From the NCBI GenBank assembly GCA_903922535.1, contig CAIXUF010001350.1, positions 1 to 9,045 of the forward strand: a DNA stretch of 9,045 nt. Reading direction: 5' to 3'. Position 1 is the first letter of the stretch, and the number at the start of each line of letters is the position of its first letter. The notes under the pieces were generated by a model. The model made no database searches and was not told where the DNA came from. It was given only the letters and a program-made list of their open reading frames with translations. This document shows positions 1 through 5,893 of the stretch, piece by piece. The stretch is from Candidatus Hydrogenedentota bacterium (GTDB taxonomy: Bacteria; Hydrogenedentota; Hydrogenedentia; Hydrogenedentiales; CAITNO01). A program made the position numbers and the translations under genes.

Positions 1-1709
1 CCGACTACTACCGCTACGGCTCCTACCTCAACGCCTATGAATTCTTCCACTATTATCTCGGATCGAAATACCAGGGGGAACTTGGCTCCACCCGGCTGTA
101 TGCGGCGGCGCTGATCGCCGACGACGAGACGGGCCGCAAGTGGAACCATTCGAGCGGCACCATACGAGACCTTGCCACCGGCGGCACCATCAAGGCCGAC
201 GACGTGCTGAAGAACCGCGACGCCGTCAAGCAGCGCTTTAGTTCAGAACGCTGGGAAACGTTCAAGAAAGACGTCGTCTGGATGAAGAACCGCATGGTCG
301 ATTCGCGCTGGGCGGGGGTGCTGAAGGACAAGGGGTACAACGGCACGCCCGTGTGGGGCATGATGGTGGGGACCCTTTTCACCAACCGCGTCTCCACGGA
401 CAGCAACGCGGGAATGATGTTCCTGGCGATGCTGGATCCCCTTTTGATCCTGCTGGCTTTTGCGGCCGTGGTGTGGGCCTTTGGGTTCCGGACGGCGCTG
501 TTCATGATCGTGCTGCTGGGCACGTGTTACATGATGAAATGGTGGCACATGAAGGGGGCGCTGCTGCGCACGGACTATGCGATGTGCATGCTCTTCTGCG
601 CCTGCTTCCTCAAGAAACGCTGGTACGGGACGGCGGGGGTGTTTCTTGCGTGGTCGGTGCTTTCCCGCATCTTTCCGGCAGTGCTGCTGTTCGGGCCGGG
701 CTCACGGCTGCTCATGCAAACCCTCCGGCTTGGAGTTGCTGAGCTGCGTCCGCGAATAACAGCGTTGATGACGCGTCCGGCCAGCGTGCGAAACAGGCGC
801 ATCGTGCGCGTAGGCGTTGTTTTCGGAGCGGCGTTTTTTGTCTGGTGCGCGTGCCGGTTCCTGTTCGTTGCGGCCGTTCCGTGGCTGGCTTCTCCGGACC
901 ATACGGTGCTTTCACTCCTGCTTCCGGCCAGGCTGGGTCTGGCGGGCAGGGCATTGGCCCTTGCCGGCGCGGCCATATGGGCGGCTTTCGGCGGCGCACT
1001 GGCGGCGCTCGCGGCTTGGGGGCTGTGGACGTCCCGCATTGACCGCCGATGGATGCGGTTCTTCGCGGCCTTCGGCGTGACGGTCGGCGGCATGGTTGCG
1101 CTTTCCGGACTCTGGTGGCATGGTGCCGGCGTGTGGCCCGAATACACGCAAAAGATCGCCCAGCACAACGCGGGCATCAGCGAATGGCGGGTCGGGTTCA
1201 AGTACGTCTTCATGGGTGATTGGCAAAATGCCGCCAAGTCCGCCGCGCAGGCGGCGCCGACGGCGCAAAACATGGCGCCGACGCTCAGTGCGGCCCGGTA
1301 CGAGCACGGTCTTGCCGACTGGTGGACCATCCAGTTGTTTGTGCTTGCCCTGTCCCTGGCCGGCGCGGTGGGCCTGAAGGATCACCGCGCGTTCATCCTG
1401 GGCTTTGTGCCGCTTTTCTTCCTGGTCTCACCGACATACTACTACTACGTCATGCTGCTGCTGCCGCTGCTGTTCTTCGCCGAGCGCCTGGATGAGCCCC
1501 GTTATGCGGCCGGTCTGGCGATGATGCTCCTCACCGGACTTTCCGGCTACGGCCTGTACGCGGTGTGGAAACAGGGTTATCCCACCTATTACTGGCTGTC
1601 GGTGCAGGTAATGGTCATGTCGCTGTACATGCTTGCGCTGGCCTTTGGCGAGGGAGTCGAGGGGGCACTGCGTTCGCGTCAGATTCCCAGTTCGCCCGGT
1701 CCCAACTGA
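1..1709 (+). CDS. Polytopic membrane protein, GT-C/GT87-like glycosyltransferase candidate (5' end missing)
   Basis: The reading frame is open from the left edge (first full codon at position 3) to TGA at 1707-1709, giving 568 visible residues; the true start lies upstream. The first 130 or so visible residues are polar and rich in Tyr/Trp, with the segment YEFFHYYLGSKY near the beginning and YNGTPVW further on. About eleven hydrophobic segments follow, starting near position 414, with short charged loops such as LLRTDY and SRIFP. A long soluble stretch plus many helices and aromatic-rich loops is typical of GT-C fold enzymes (GT87/DUF2029 and mannosyltransferase types), which move sugars from polyprenyl-phosphate donors on the outer face of the membrane. 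That family link is inferred from overall character, not from a proven catalytic motif. A GTG at 204 could be read as a start but would discard well-conserved-looking sequence. The last 31 bases overlap the convergent gene on the other strand. Confidence 0.6.
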   Translation, partial: DYYRYGSYLNAYEFFHYYLGSKYQGELGSTRLYAAALIADDETGRKWNHSSGTIRDLATGGTIKADDVLKNRDAVKQRFSSERWETFKKDVVWMKNRMVDSRWAGVLKDKGYNGTPVWGMMVGTLFTNRVSTDSNAGMMFLAMLDPLLILLAFAAVVWAFGFRTALFMIVLLGTCYMMKWWHMKGALLRTDYAMCMLFCACFLKKRWYGTAGVFLAWSVLSRIFPAVLLFGPGSRLLMQTLRLGVAELRPRITALMTRPASVRNRRIVRVGVVFGAAFFVWCACRFLFVAAVPWLASPDHTVLSLLLPARLGLAGRALALAGAAIWAAFGGALAALAAWGLWTSRIDRRWMRFFAAFGVTVGGMVALSGLWWHGAGVWPEYTQKIAQHNAGISEWRVGFKYVFMGDWQNAAKSAAQAAPTAQNMAPTLSAARYEHGLADWWTIQLFVLALSLAGAVGLKDHRAFILGFVPLFFLVSPTYYYYVMLLLPLLFFAERLDEPRYAAGLAMMLLTGLSGYGLYAVWKQGYPTYYWLSVQVMVMSLYMLALAFGEGVEGALRSRQIPSSPGPN

Positions 1710-2821
1710 GCCGGCTCGGGCAAGTCGCCCTGGTAGACCTCGACGCCGTTTTCCTGCCGCAGCAGTTCCATCATCTTTCCCACGATGAGCGGGGCTGCGA
1801 GGGTCGGCTTCGCCTCCTCAATGGTCAGCGTGTGCTCCGCCTTGTGCTGGAGCACCTTGAGCACCAGATACGCGTCGGGCATCACCACCGATTTGGTCTT
1901 TCCGTCCTGCCCGACGGCCACCTGCTGGTATTCGGGCAGATAGACCGGCCCGATGATGTCACCCTCGTTCGCGCCGGCCGCGACATTCCAGAATCCGCGA
2001 AAACGCTGAAGACCGGGGTTGTTCTGGATGGCCGATTCGATCACATATCCCATCTTGTCCTGCTGGCCTTTGAGGAGATAGGCGTCCACCAGGGACTCAA
2101 AGCTCTGCCCGCCGTTGATCAGCGCGCGCACGTGCGAGGCCTGCGCGGCGGCATCGGGGATGGCGGCGGGGAAACGGACGGCGCGGAAGGTGATCTCCTC
2201 AAAGGTGCGTAATGAATCCCCGGCAAAGCGGTACTCGCGCTCAATTTCCTCATCGGTGATCTTTAGCTTTCCCTCCTTCAGGGTATCCACAGCGAGATAC
2301 TGCACCGCCTGTTCGCCAAGCATTTTGGCGAGTGTTCGGTCCGTCTCGTCATCGATGTTGTCCTTCTGGAACTGGAGTTTCTCCGGGGTGAGGTCATACT
2401 CCCGCATGAGCGGCGTGATTTCCCCGTTCTTGGGGATTTCCATGCGCCACATGGTGCGGAGCTGATCGCCCTCGTCGCCGCTTTCCTTGAAGAACTCTTC
2501 CCGCGCGAGGTCGCGGGGCACATCGATCTTTCCCTCGGCCTTCAGTTTCTGTCCCAGCGGCAGTTTGATCAGCGAGTCGATGTGCTGGTTGAGCAGGCGC
2601 AGCAGGTCGCCGCGGCTGCTTATTTTGGGCCGCTCCGTGTCGGACATCTCGCGCAACAGGCGGAACAGGTCGCCGCGGGTGATGTACTTGTCGCCAATCT
2701 TGGCAATGCGGATGCGGTCCTTGTCTATCATGCGCCCGCAGTTCGGGATCGCGAGCAGCGCCACGGCGCACACCGCGGCGATTGCCAGCATCCAGCGTCC
2801 GTGCCGAAGGGAAGATTGCAT
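1679..2821 (-). CDS. SurA/PpiC-like exported peptidyl-prolyl isomerase or chaperone
   Basis: The product has 380 residues. An N-terminal hydrophobic stretch (about residues 11-27) after a basic start (RHGR) is a signal sequence or anchor. Cys28 follows it, but the preceding residues I-P-N do not make a standard lipobox, so lipidation is uncertain. Residues 38-90 (IGDKYITRGDL onwards, then helices) resemble the SurA N-terminal chaperone segment. Residues about 190-330 resemble a parvulin domain: a helix after TDEEIEREY, a strand near EEITFRAVRFP, a helical part with SHVRALINGGQSFE, a late GDIIGPVYLPEY element and a final strand YLVLKVLQHK. Such proteins assist folding of exported or outer-membrane proteins outside the cytoplasm. 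Whether isomerase activity remains is unknown, because classical parvulin active-site residues are not obvious. ATG at 2821 is preferred because AAAGGA lies 8 bases upstream; the longer frame to 2863 would begin with TTG. The 3' end overlaps the convergent membrane-protein gene. Confidence 0.65.
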   Translation of the reverse strand: MQSSLRHGRWMLAIAAVCAVALLAIPNCGRMIDKDRIRIAKIGDKYITRGDLFRLLREMSDTERPKISSRGDLLRLLNQHIDSLIKLPLGQKLKAEGKIDVPRDLAREEFFKESGDEGDQLRTMWRMEIPKNGEITPLMREYDLTPEKLQFQKDNIDDETDRTLAKMLGEQAVQYLAVDTLKEGKLKITDEEIEREYRFAGDSLRTFEEITFRAVRFPAAIPDAAAQASHVRALINGGQSFESLVDAYLLKGQQDKMGYVIESAIQNNPGLQRFRGFWNVAAGANEGDIIGPVYLPEYQQVAVGQDGKTKSVVMPDAYLVLKVLQHKAEHTLTIEEAKPTLAAPLIVGKMMELLRQENGVEVYQGDLPEPAQLGPGELGI

Positions 2822-2954
2822 GGGGCAATTCCTTTGTTTCAATTCCGCGCTGTTGCCCAACAATCCGATTCATCTTCCCATGGAAGAATCAAACCATTGA
2901 CAGACACGGAATTCTGCTCGTTCCCATTTCCTGATTCATCATTGACTTGGTTTA

Positions 2955-2964
2955 TGGTATCATA
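2955..2964. promoter_or_regulatory. Candidate two-way promoter with shared -10
   Basis: On the plus strand TGG-TATCAT (2955-2963) is an extended -10 element (TGn followed by a 5/6 match to TATAAT); such promoters can work without a good -35. On the minus strand the same bases read TATGAT (2964-2959), also a 5/6 match. The site lies between the SurA-like gene (-) and the small ORF (+), about 140 and 40 bases from their starts. There is no convincing -35 in either direction. Confidence 0.4.
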
Positions 2965-2993
2965 GCCCGTGCGCATTGGGAAACCGCATACGT

Positions 2994-3010
2994 CGGGAGA
3001 ATGTCTCCCG
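2994..3010 (+). promoter_or_regulatory. Hairpin over the start region of the small ORF
   Basis: CGGGAGA (2994-3000) and TCTCCCG (3004-3010) form a perfect 7-bp stem with a three-base loop that is itself an ATG. The left arm contains GGGAG, the only purine-rich Shine-Dalgarno-like sequence before the small ORF. Folding of the RNA would therefore hide the probable ribosome-binding site and the first ATG. A regulatory role is inference; the base pairing is directly visible. Confidence 0.4.
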
Positions 3011-3012
3011 TG

Positions 3013-3123
3013 ATGAAACATGGGTACGGGGCAATGTACATTTATCTTGCGTTCATGGGTCTGCTGACGCTGGCGTTTTTTCTGTGGGCTGTGGTGGCGT
3101 TCCTGGACCGGGGCGGACAATAG
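3013..3123 (+). CDS. Small single-helix membrane peptide (about 36 residues)
   Basis: An open frame runs to TAG at 3121-3123. The C-terminal 29 residues are almost all hydrophobic or aromatic, then end in a charged tail: MYIYLAFMGLLTLAFFLWAV followed by VAFLDRGGQ. This is the layout of a one-helix inner-membrane peptide, like small subunits or assembly factors of transporters and oxidases (KdpF- and CcoS-like sizes), but I cannot assign it to a family. The start is uncertain: in-frame candidates are ATG 3001, GTG 3010, ATG 3013 and ATG 3034. GGGAG at 2995-2999 abuts ATG 3001 and is 10 and 13 bases from GTG 3010 and ATG 3013. An extended -10 at 2955-2963 would give a leader of about 40 bases. 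It is convergent with the zinc-ribbon gene, with only 4 bases between their stop codons. It could be a chance frame in GC-rich DNA, although the hydrophobic run and the promoter argue for a gene. Confidence 0.45.
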   Translation: MKHGYGAMYIYLAFMGLLTLAFFLWAVVAFLDRGGQ

Positions 3124-3130
3124 GCGCCTA
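3121..3130. repeat. 10-bp palindrome holding both convergent stop codons
   Basis: TAGGCGCCTA is a perfect palindrome. Its first three bases are the TAG stop of the small plus-strand ORF, and its last three, read on the minus strand, are the TAG stop of the zinc-ribbon gene. It has no U-run, so it is not a normal terminator. Confidence 0.6.
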
Positions 3131-3478
3131 TTCGTCGGGAGCGTTGCCAAAACCGAGCGAACGCAGAAATGCGTCAATGTCCGCAGGGGGCTTGTCTGCG
3201 GATTCGTTCTTCCGGAAATCGAGCGGTGACCGGATGAACCGGCGGTGACATTCGGGGCACAGGTCAAGGACCATCTTCTTGTAGACCTGCTCCTCAAGAT
3301 CCGCCGCATCGGTCCTGCTCATCCGGGCCACCAGTTCCTCCAGTTCACGCCGGTGGTCGCGGACAAGGTCCCAGAGCGACACTTCGACGGTGTCATAAGC
3401 TGCGCGCACATCAATGGAAACCTGGTAGCGCAGCGCCTTTCGCGGAATCGCCGCGCCGCATCCGTCGCACTGGTACAT
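3128..3478 (-). CDS. Small two-CxxC zinc-ribbon protein, function unknown
   Basis: The product has 116 residues. Cys4/Cys7 (YQCDGCG) and Cys74/Cys77 (LCPECH) form two CxxC knuckles, the usual arrangement for one tetrahedral zinc site. The segment between them has a predicted strand ([20 protein letters not shown]) and a charged helix (about residues 36-70, rich in Arg, Glu and Leu). The tail after residue 85 is polar and ends in a short helix, [11 protein letters not shown]. No signal or membrane segment is present, so it is probably cytoplasmic. I do not recognise a named family; a nucleic-acid or protein adaptor role is only a general possibility for zinc ribbons. ATG at 3478 is chosen because GGAGGT lies 9 bases upstream, an excellent ribosome-binding site. 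The frame is open as far as 3805, but that stretch overlaps the neighbouring gene and looks non-coding. It is divergent from the release-factor-like gene. Confidence 0.8.
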   Translation of the reverse strand: MYQCDGCGAAIPRKALRYQVSIDVRAAYDTVEVSLWDLVRDHRRELEELVARMSRTDAADLEEQVYKKMVLDLCPECHRRFIRSPLDFRKNESADKPPADIDAFLRSLGFGNAPDE

Positions 3479-3603
3479 GGCCGTGTCACCTCCCGGCAAG
3501 AGCGGTTGCCGTTGCAGCAAGTTTACCACGGGGGGCTCGTGGGGAGGCATCCTGACCCGTGCGGCAGGACAGCGAACGCAGGGCTGCCATCCATGGTGCA
3601 TGG

Positions 3604-3632
3604 TTGCCGCCACGCGGGCTTTGCCGTATAGT
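3604..3632 (+). promoter_or_regulatory. Sigma-70-like promoter of the release-factor-like gene
   Basis: TTGCCG (3604-3609, 4/6 match to TTGACA), a 17-base spacer and TATAGT (3627-3632, 5/6 match to TATAAT). Transcription would start near 3639 and leave a leader of about 45 bases before the ATG at 3684. The minus strand of the -10 region reads TACTAT (3633-3628), so it may also serve the zinc-ribbon gene, whose start is about 150 bases away; no good minus-strand -35 is visible. Confidence 0.55.
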
Positions 3633-3683
3633 ATCGAATTGCCGCATACCGAAGGGGTTGCGGCATGCGGAGCAGGATCTTTC

Positions 3684-4019
3684 ATGAACGAAATGCGTAT
3701 ACCGCCCGACGAGGAACTGGAGTTCTCTTTCTTTCGCAGTTCCGGACCGGGCGGACAAAAGAAGAACACGACCGATTCGGCCGTGCGGGTGCGCCATTTG
3801 CCCACCGGGTTGGTGGTCGTTTCAACGTCCTCACGGTCACAGTTTCAGAACAAGCAGTTGGCAGTGCTGGAATTGGCACGGCGTCTTGCGGTGTTAAACA
3901 GACGCCCGCGGACCCGGCACGCCACACGTCCAACGCTGGGTTCTCGAGTGCGAAGGGTGGAAGCGAAACGGCACCGTTCGGAAATCAAGCGACTGCGGGG
4001 TGCGCCGGGGGAAGATTGA
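3684..4019 (+). CDS. Release-factor-like GGQ protein, probable ribosome-rescue peptidyl-tRNA hydrolase
   Basis: The product has 111 residues. It contains the class-I release-factor catalytic loop, [18 protein letters not shown], with GGQ at residues 23-25, followed by strands ([12 protein letters not shown]) and the helix [17 protein letters not shown]. It lacks the codon-reading domain of RF1/RF2. It ends in a long basic tail (about residues 73-106, including [25 protein letters not shown] broken by few acidic residues) much like the ArfB/YaeJ tail that enters the empty mRNA channel. The expected job is hydrolysis of peptidyl-tRNA on stalled ribosomes. It is shorter than E. coli ArfB (about 140 residues) and reads GGQKKN where ArfB has GGQHVN, so it belongs to the wider release-factor-like group and I give no gene symbol. 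The start at 3684 has AGGA 6 bases upstream; the frame extends upstream to 3477 but through promoter-like DNA. The lipoprotein gene follows after 68 bases. Confidence 0.85.
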   Translation: MNEMRIPPDEELEFSFFRSSGPGGQKKNTTDSAVRVRHLPTGLVVVSTSSRSQFQNKQLAVLELARRLAVLNRRPRTRHATRPTLGSRVRRVEAKRHRSEIKRLRGAPGED

Positions 4020-4087
4020 AGGGTTAAGGGTAAAAGGTAAAGACGAGCTCGGGGAGTTTGTCGGGGACATTTCTGGAGAGACTTGGC

Positions 4088-5236
4088 ATGAATTCAAGCG
4101 AAATGGTCGAATGTGAAAGATTGCGCGGCACCCTTGCCGCGCTCGGCCTTGTGCTGGCCATGGGCATGGTCTTGTCCGGGTGCGCCACCACGGGCAGAAA
4201 CGGGGCTGAGGCCCTGCGGCAGGCGGCTAATCCGGCCTGGTCGCTGAAACTTTCGCCGCCGCACCTGGTGGTGGCCGTTTCGCCGGTGCGCCAGACGCTG
4301 CAGATTGCCGGGAGTATTGGGACGGTGCTCGGCGCGGGCATAACGGCCGTGCAGAATGCGAACTACAAGGGCGAGATTGAGGATGCCCTGGGCGATTATG
4401 ACACCACAAAGGTCATTGAGGCGCGGGCGGCCGGGGCCATCGCCGCGGTGTTGGACGGCAAGGCAAAACGTGTGGCGGCCTTCGACAAGAATGTCGAGGG
4501 GATGAGCATTCGCGAGGCGGCCCACGCGCGCTACCGCCAGATTGCCAAGGCAGGCCACGACGAGGTGTTGGACGTTCTCGCAACCCACGGTGTCTACGGC
4601 GTCGGCGGCGATTTGGTCGTGCGGCTGCGCGCGGAACTTCATGCCGTGCCTTCCGGGAAGCTGCTGTGGAAAGACACGGTCACTTTCCGCGGCGGCGAAG
4701 CACTGGCGTTCCGGTCGCTGGATGACCCGACAGGTCAACTGATGCCCAATATCCTGTCTCCCCGGCTCAGCTCCAAGTCGGGCGCGATCAGCCAATGGAC
4801 GGAGGACAAAGGCGCGCGTTTCAAGACTGAGTTTGAGCGGGCATTGTCCATCTCACTGGCGGGCATGCGGATGTCGCTGGGAGGGCCGGACACGGCGGAC
4901 GGCCTGTTTGCGCTGGGCACGGACCTCATGTATCAGAAGAAGTTTGCAGAAGCTCATGAACGGCTCGAGAAGGCGCGGCAACTTGCTCCGGATCGTCTGG
5001 ACATCGCCAATGGCGAAGCGGTCAACCTGGGACACAGCGGCCAGGTGGATGATGCCATCGCACTCGCCGAAAAGGTGGTTGCCGCCGACGGTGACAATGC
5101 CAGTGCACACATCAATATGGCTTGGTGGTACGGGGTTGACAAGAAGCAACCGGAACAGGCCCGAGTACATTATGAGCAGGCCCGCAAACTGGGCGTGGCA
5201 CCGGTGAAGAAGCTTGAAAAGGTTCTTGGACGCTGA
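4088..5236 (+). CDS. TPR-containing lipoprotein
   Basis: The product has 382 residues. A hydrophobic signal segment (about residues 15-31) ends in the clean lipobox VLSGC, with Cys32 as the lipidation site, so the mature protein is membrane-anchored outside the cytoplasm. The central part (about 50-265) has no family I can name. It includes a Gly/Ala stretch GTVLGAGITAVQNA and strands such as DLVVRLRAELHAVPSGKLLWKDTVTF, reminiscent of periplasmic lipoprotein domains. The C-terminal 110 residues contain about three tetratricopeptide repeats (near 272-304, 306-337 and 338-371), with the usual A/Y/L pattern, for example MYQKKFAEAHERLEKARQLAP. TPRs suggest a scaffold role in an envelope complex. 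ATG at 4088 has GGAG 9 bases upstream; a TTG at 4058 and an ATG at 4103 are less likely. It may be co-transcribed with the release-factor-like gene, since no terminator lies in the 68-base gap. Confidence 0.8.
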   Translation: MNSSEMVECERLRGTLAALGLVLAMGMVLSGCATTGRNGAEALRQAANPAWSLKLSPPHLVVAVSPVRQTLQIAGSIGTVLGAGITAVQNANYKGEIEDALGDYDTTKVIEARAAGAIAAVLDGKAKRVAAFDKNVEGMSIREAAHARYRQIAKAGHDEVLDVLATHGVYGVGGDLVVRLRAELHAVPSGKLLWKDTVTFRGGEALAFRSLDDPTGQLMPNILSPRLSSKSGAISQWTEDKGARFKTEFERALSISLAGMRMSLGGPDTADGLFALGTDLMYQKKFAEAHERLEKARQLAPDRLDIANGEAVNLGHSGQVDDAIALAEKVVAADGDNASAHINMAWWYGVDKKQPEQARVHYEQARKLGVAPVKKLEKVLGR

Positions 5237-5257
5237 ACTAATCGTTGGCTCGTGTTT

Positions 5258-5308
5258 CAAAATGAGAATGCGCACAAGGAAAGTCGCCCCAAAATGACAC
5301 AAATTGTC
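5258..5308. promoter_or_regulatory. Direct repeat CAAAATGA x2 and adjoining palindrome
   Basis: CAAAATGA occurs at 5258-5265 and again at 5290-5297, 32 bases start to start, close to three helical turns. The second copy runs into GACA-CAAAT-TGTC (5296-5308), a palindrome with a 5-base centre. This looks like a protein-binding region about 100 bases upstream of the sigma-54-like element at 5405, a usual distance for activator sites. The activator role is inference. Confidence 0.3.
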
Positions 5309-5394
5309 TCCGTTTATCAGGGAATGTCACGGGTTTTTCGAGATTTCGCGGGCAGGAAAAGCCTAAGTGTCAATAGAGTAACAAGTTAGGAAAA

Positions 5395-5432
5395 CGGCAG
5401 GAACTGGCACAGATCTTGATACTATCCTGCCG
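5395..5432. repeat. 8-bp inverted repeat CGGCAGGA / TCCTGCCG
   Basis: Left arm 5395-5402, right arm 5425-5432, perfect, 22-base loop. There is no T-run after it, so it is not a terminator. The loop contains the sigma-54-like element, so the repeat could be an operator around a promoter or the first stem of an RNA. A related GGCAGGAA also occurs at 5351-5358 and 5396-5403. Confidence 0.55.
5405..5420 (+). promoter_or_regulatory. Weak sigma-54-like (-24/-12) element
   Basis: TGGCAC-AGATC-TTGAT. The GG and the downstream G have the exact sigma-54 spacing and the -24 half matches TGGCAC, but the -12 half is TTGA instead of TTGC. An alternative sigma-70 reading is TTGATA (5416-5421) with a poor -10 at 5439-5445 (GATTAGA). 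Either would start RNA shortly before the hairpin cluster. Confidence 0.25.
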
Positions 5433-5607
5433 AGACGCGATTAGATTCTAGCAAACTCAAAGGCGCTGACTGATCATCAGGGGCCGGTGGGCCAAAGCAG
5501 GGAGATAGCGTCTCGTGGGTGAGATGCCCCGGACAACGGGCAATTGTTCGGCGGCAAGACTAAGCAGAGGGCCGACGGAGATTGTGTGTCTCCGTCGGCC
5601 TTTCGAT
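5431..5607 (+). ncRNA. Candidate structured small RNA, family unknown
   Basis: This stretch has no plausible protein but folds locally: CTGAT-C-ATCAG near 5470-5480, GGCC-GGTG-GGCC (5482-5493), a 7-bp stem GCGTCTC/GAGATGC (5508-5514 with 5521-5527, one G-U pair), an 8-bp stem CCGGACAA/TTGTTCGG (5529-5536 with 5544-5551) and finally a strong intrinsic terminator. A promoter-like element lies just upstream. A run of hairpins closing in a terminator, more than 300 bases after the previous gene and 290 before the next, fits an independent small RNA. I compared it from memory with RNase P RNA, tmRNA, SRP RNA, 6S RNA and common riboswitches and saw no match. The 5' end is a guess set by the upstream element. 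It could instead be an attenuated leader of the dinG transcript. Confidence 0.4.
5570..5607 (+). terminator. Strong intrinsic terminator
   Basis: GGCCGACGGAGA (5570-5581) pairs perfectly over 12 bp with TCTCCGTCGGCC (5589-5600), with a 7-base loop, and is followed by TTTCGATT. The T-run is short, but the stem is very stable. It would end the candidate RNA, and possibly read-through from the lipoprotein gene. Confidence 0.8.
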
Positions 5608-5718
5608 TATGGGGAAAGCACCGTCCAGCTTGGTCGCACCAGGAAATCCGGCACAATGAATGAAGTATCCATTCTGGGTGTCCGGTTCTTTCCGCACCGA
5701 ACTCGTTCGATCCTCTTT

Positions 5719-5769
5719 TTGGGATTCTGGCTTCCCAATTCTGGATTCTCCCGGATTCTGACTCGGGAG
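5719..5769. repeat. Two adjacent hairpins with near-identical GGATTCTGRCT loop segments
   Basis: Hairpin 1: TTGGGA (5719-5724) with TCCCAA (5733-5738), 8-base loop. Hairpin 2: CTCCCG (5748-5753) with CGGGAG (5764-5769), 10-base loop. Loop and stem base share GGATTCTGGCT (5722-5732) and GGATTCTGACT (5753-5763), 31 bases apart. Partial copies (ATTCTGG, GGATTCTC) lie between them. Stems differ in sequence while the loop is kept. Confidence 0.5.
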
Positions 5770-5779
5770 TATCCATGCC

Positions 5780-5805
5780 GCGGCCATCGGCCGCCCATCG
5801 GCCGC
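5780..5805. repeat. 11-bp tandem duplication with GCGGCC/GGCCGC hairpin
   Basis: CCATCGGCCGC occurs twice in tandem without mismatch (5784-5794 and 5795-5805). The first copy also completes a perfect 6-bp stem GCGGCC-ATC-GGCCGC (5780-5794). It lies just upstream of the candidate dinG promoter. Confidence 0.6.
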
Positions 5806-5812
5806 GCAAAAC

Positions 5813-5842
5813 TTGGCAACATGCCCCCGTAAAGGGTACGAT
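5813..5842 (+). promoter_or_regulatory. Sigma-70-like promoter of dinG-pgi
   Basis: TTGGCA (5813-5818, 5/6 match), an 18-base spacer and TACGAT (5837-5842, 4/6 match). Predicted start near 5849 with a leader of about 45 bases before the dinG ATG at 5894. Confidence 0.4.
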
Positions 5843-5893
5843 TCCCCGTCTCTGGCGCGCCAACCCCATCCCGCCCGAACATGAGTAAGCCCA

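Noticed and set aside
2822..2863. 14-residue N-terminal extension of the SurA-like protein beginning at TTG
   Set aside because: It would place polar residues before the signal sequence and ignores the AAAGGA site 8 bases before the ATG at 2821.
3477..3683. Upstream extension of the release-factor-like gene
   Set aside because: It covers a good sigma-70-like promoter, reads as low-quality protein, and the ATG at 3684 has a proper ribosome-binding site.
3479..3805. Upstream extension of the zinc-ribbon frame on the minus strand
   Set aside because: It overlaps the release-factor-like gene and its promoter, has no signature, and the ATG at 3478 has a near-ideal ribosome-binding site.
5278..5285. 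GGAAAGTC, resembling a conserved RNase P RNA segment
   Set aside because: None of the other conserved RNase P elements follow, so the 8-base match is taken as chance.
5237..5893. Possible degraded gene, insertion-sequence remnant or CRISPR array
   Set aside because: No long frame with protein character in any direction apart from shadows, no terminal inverted repeats with target duplication, and no regularly spaced repeats with unique spacers.
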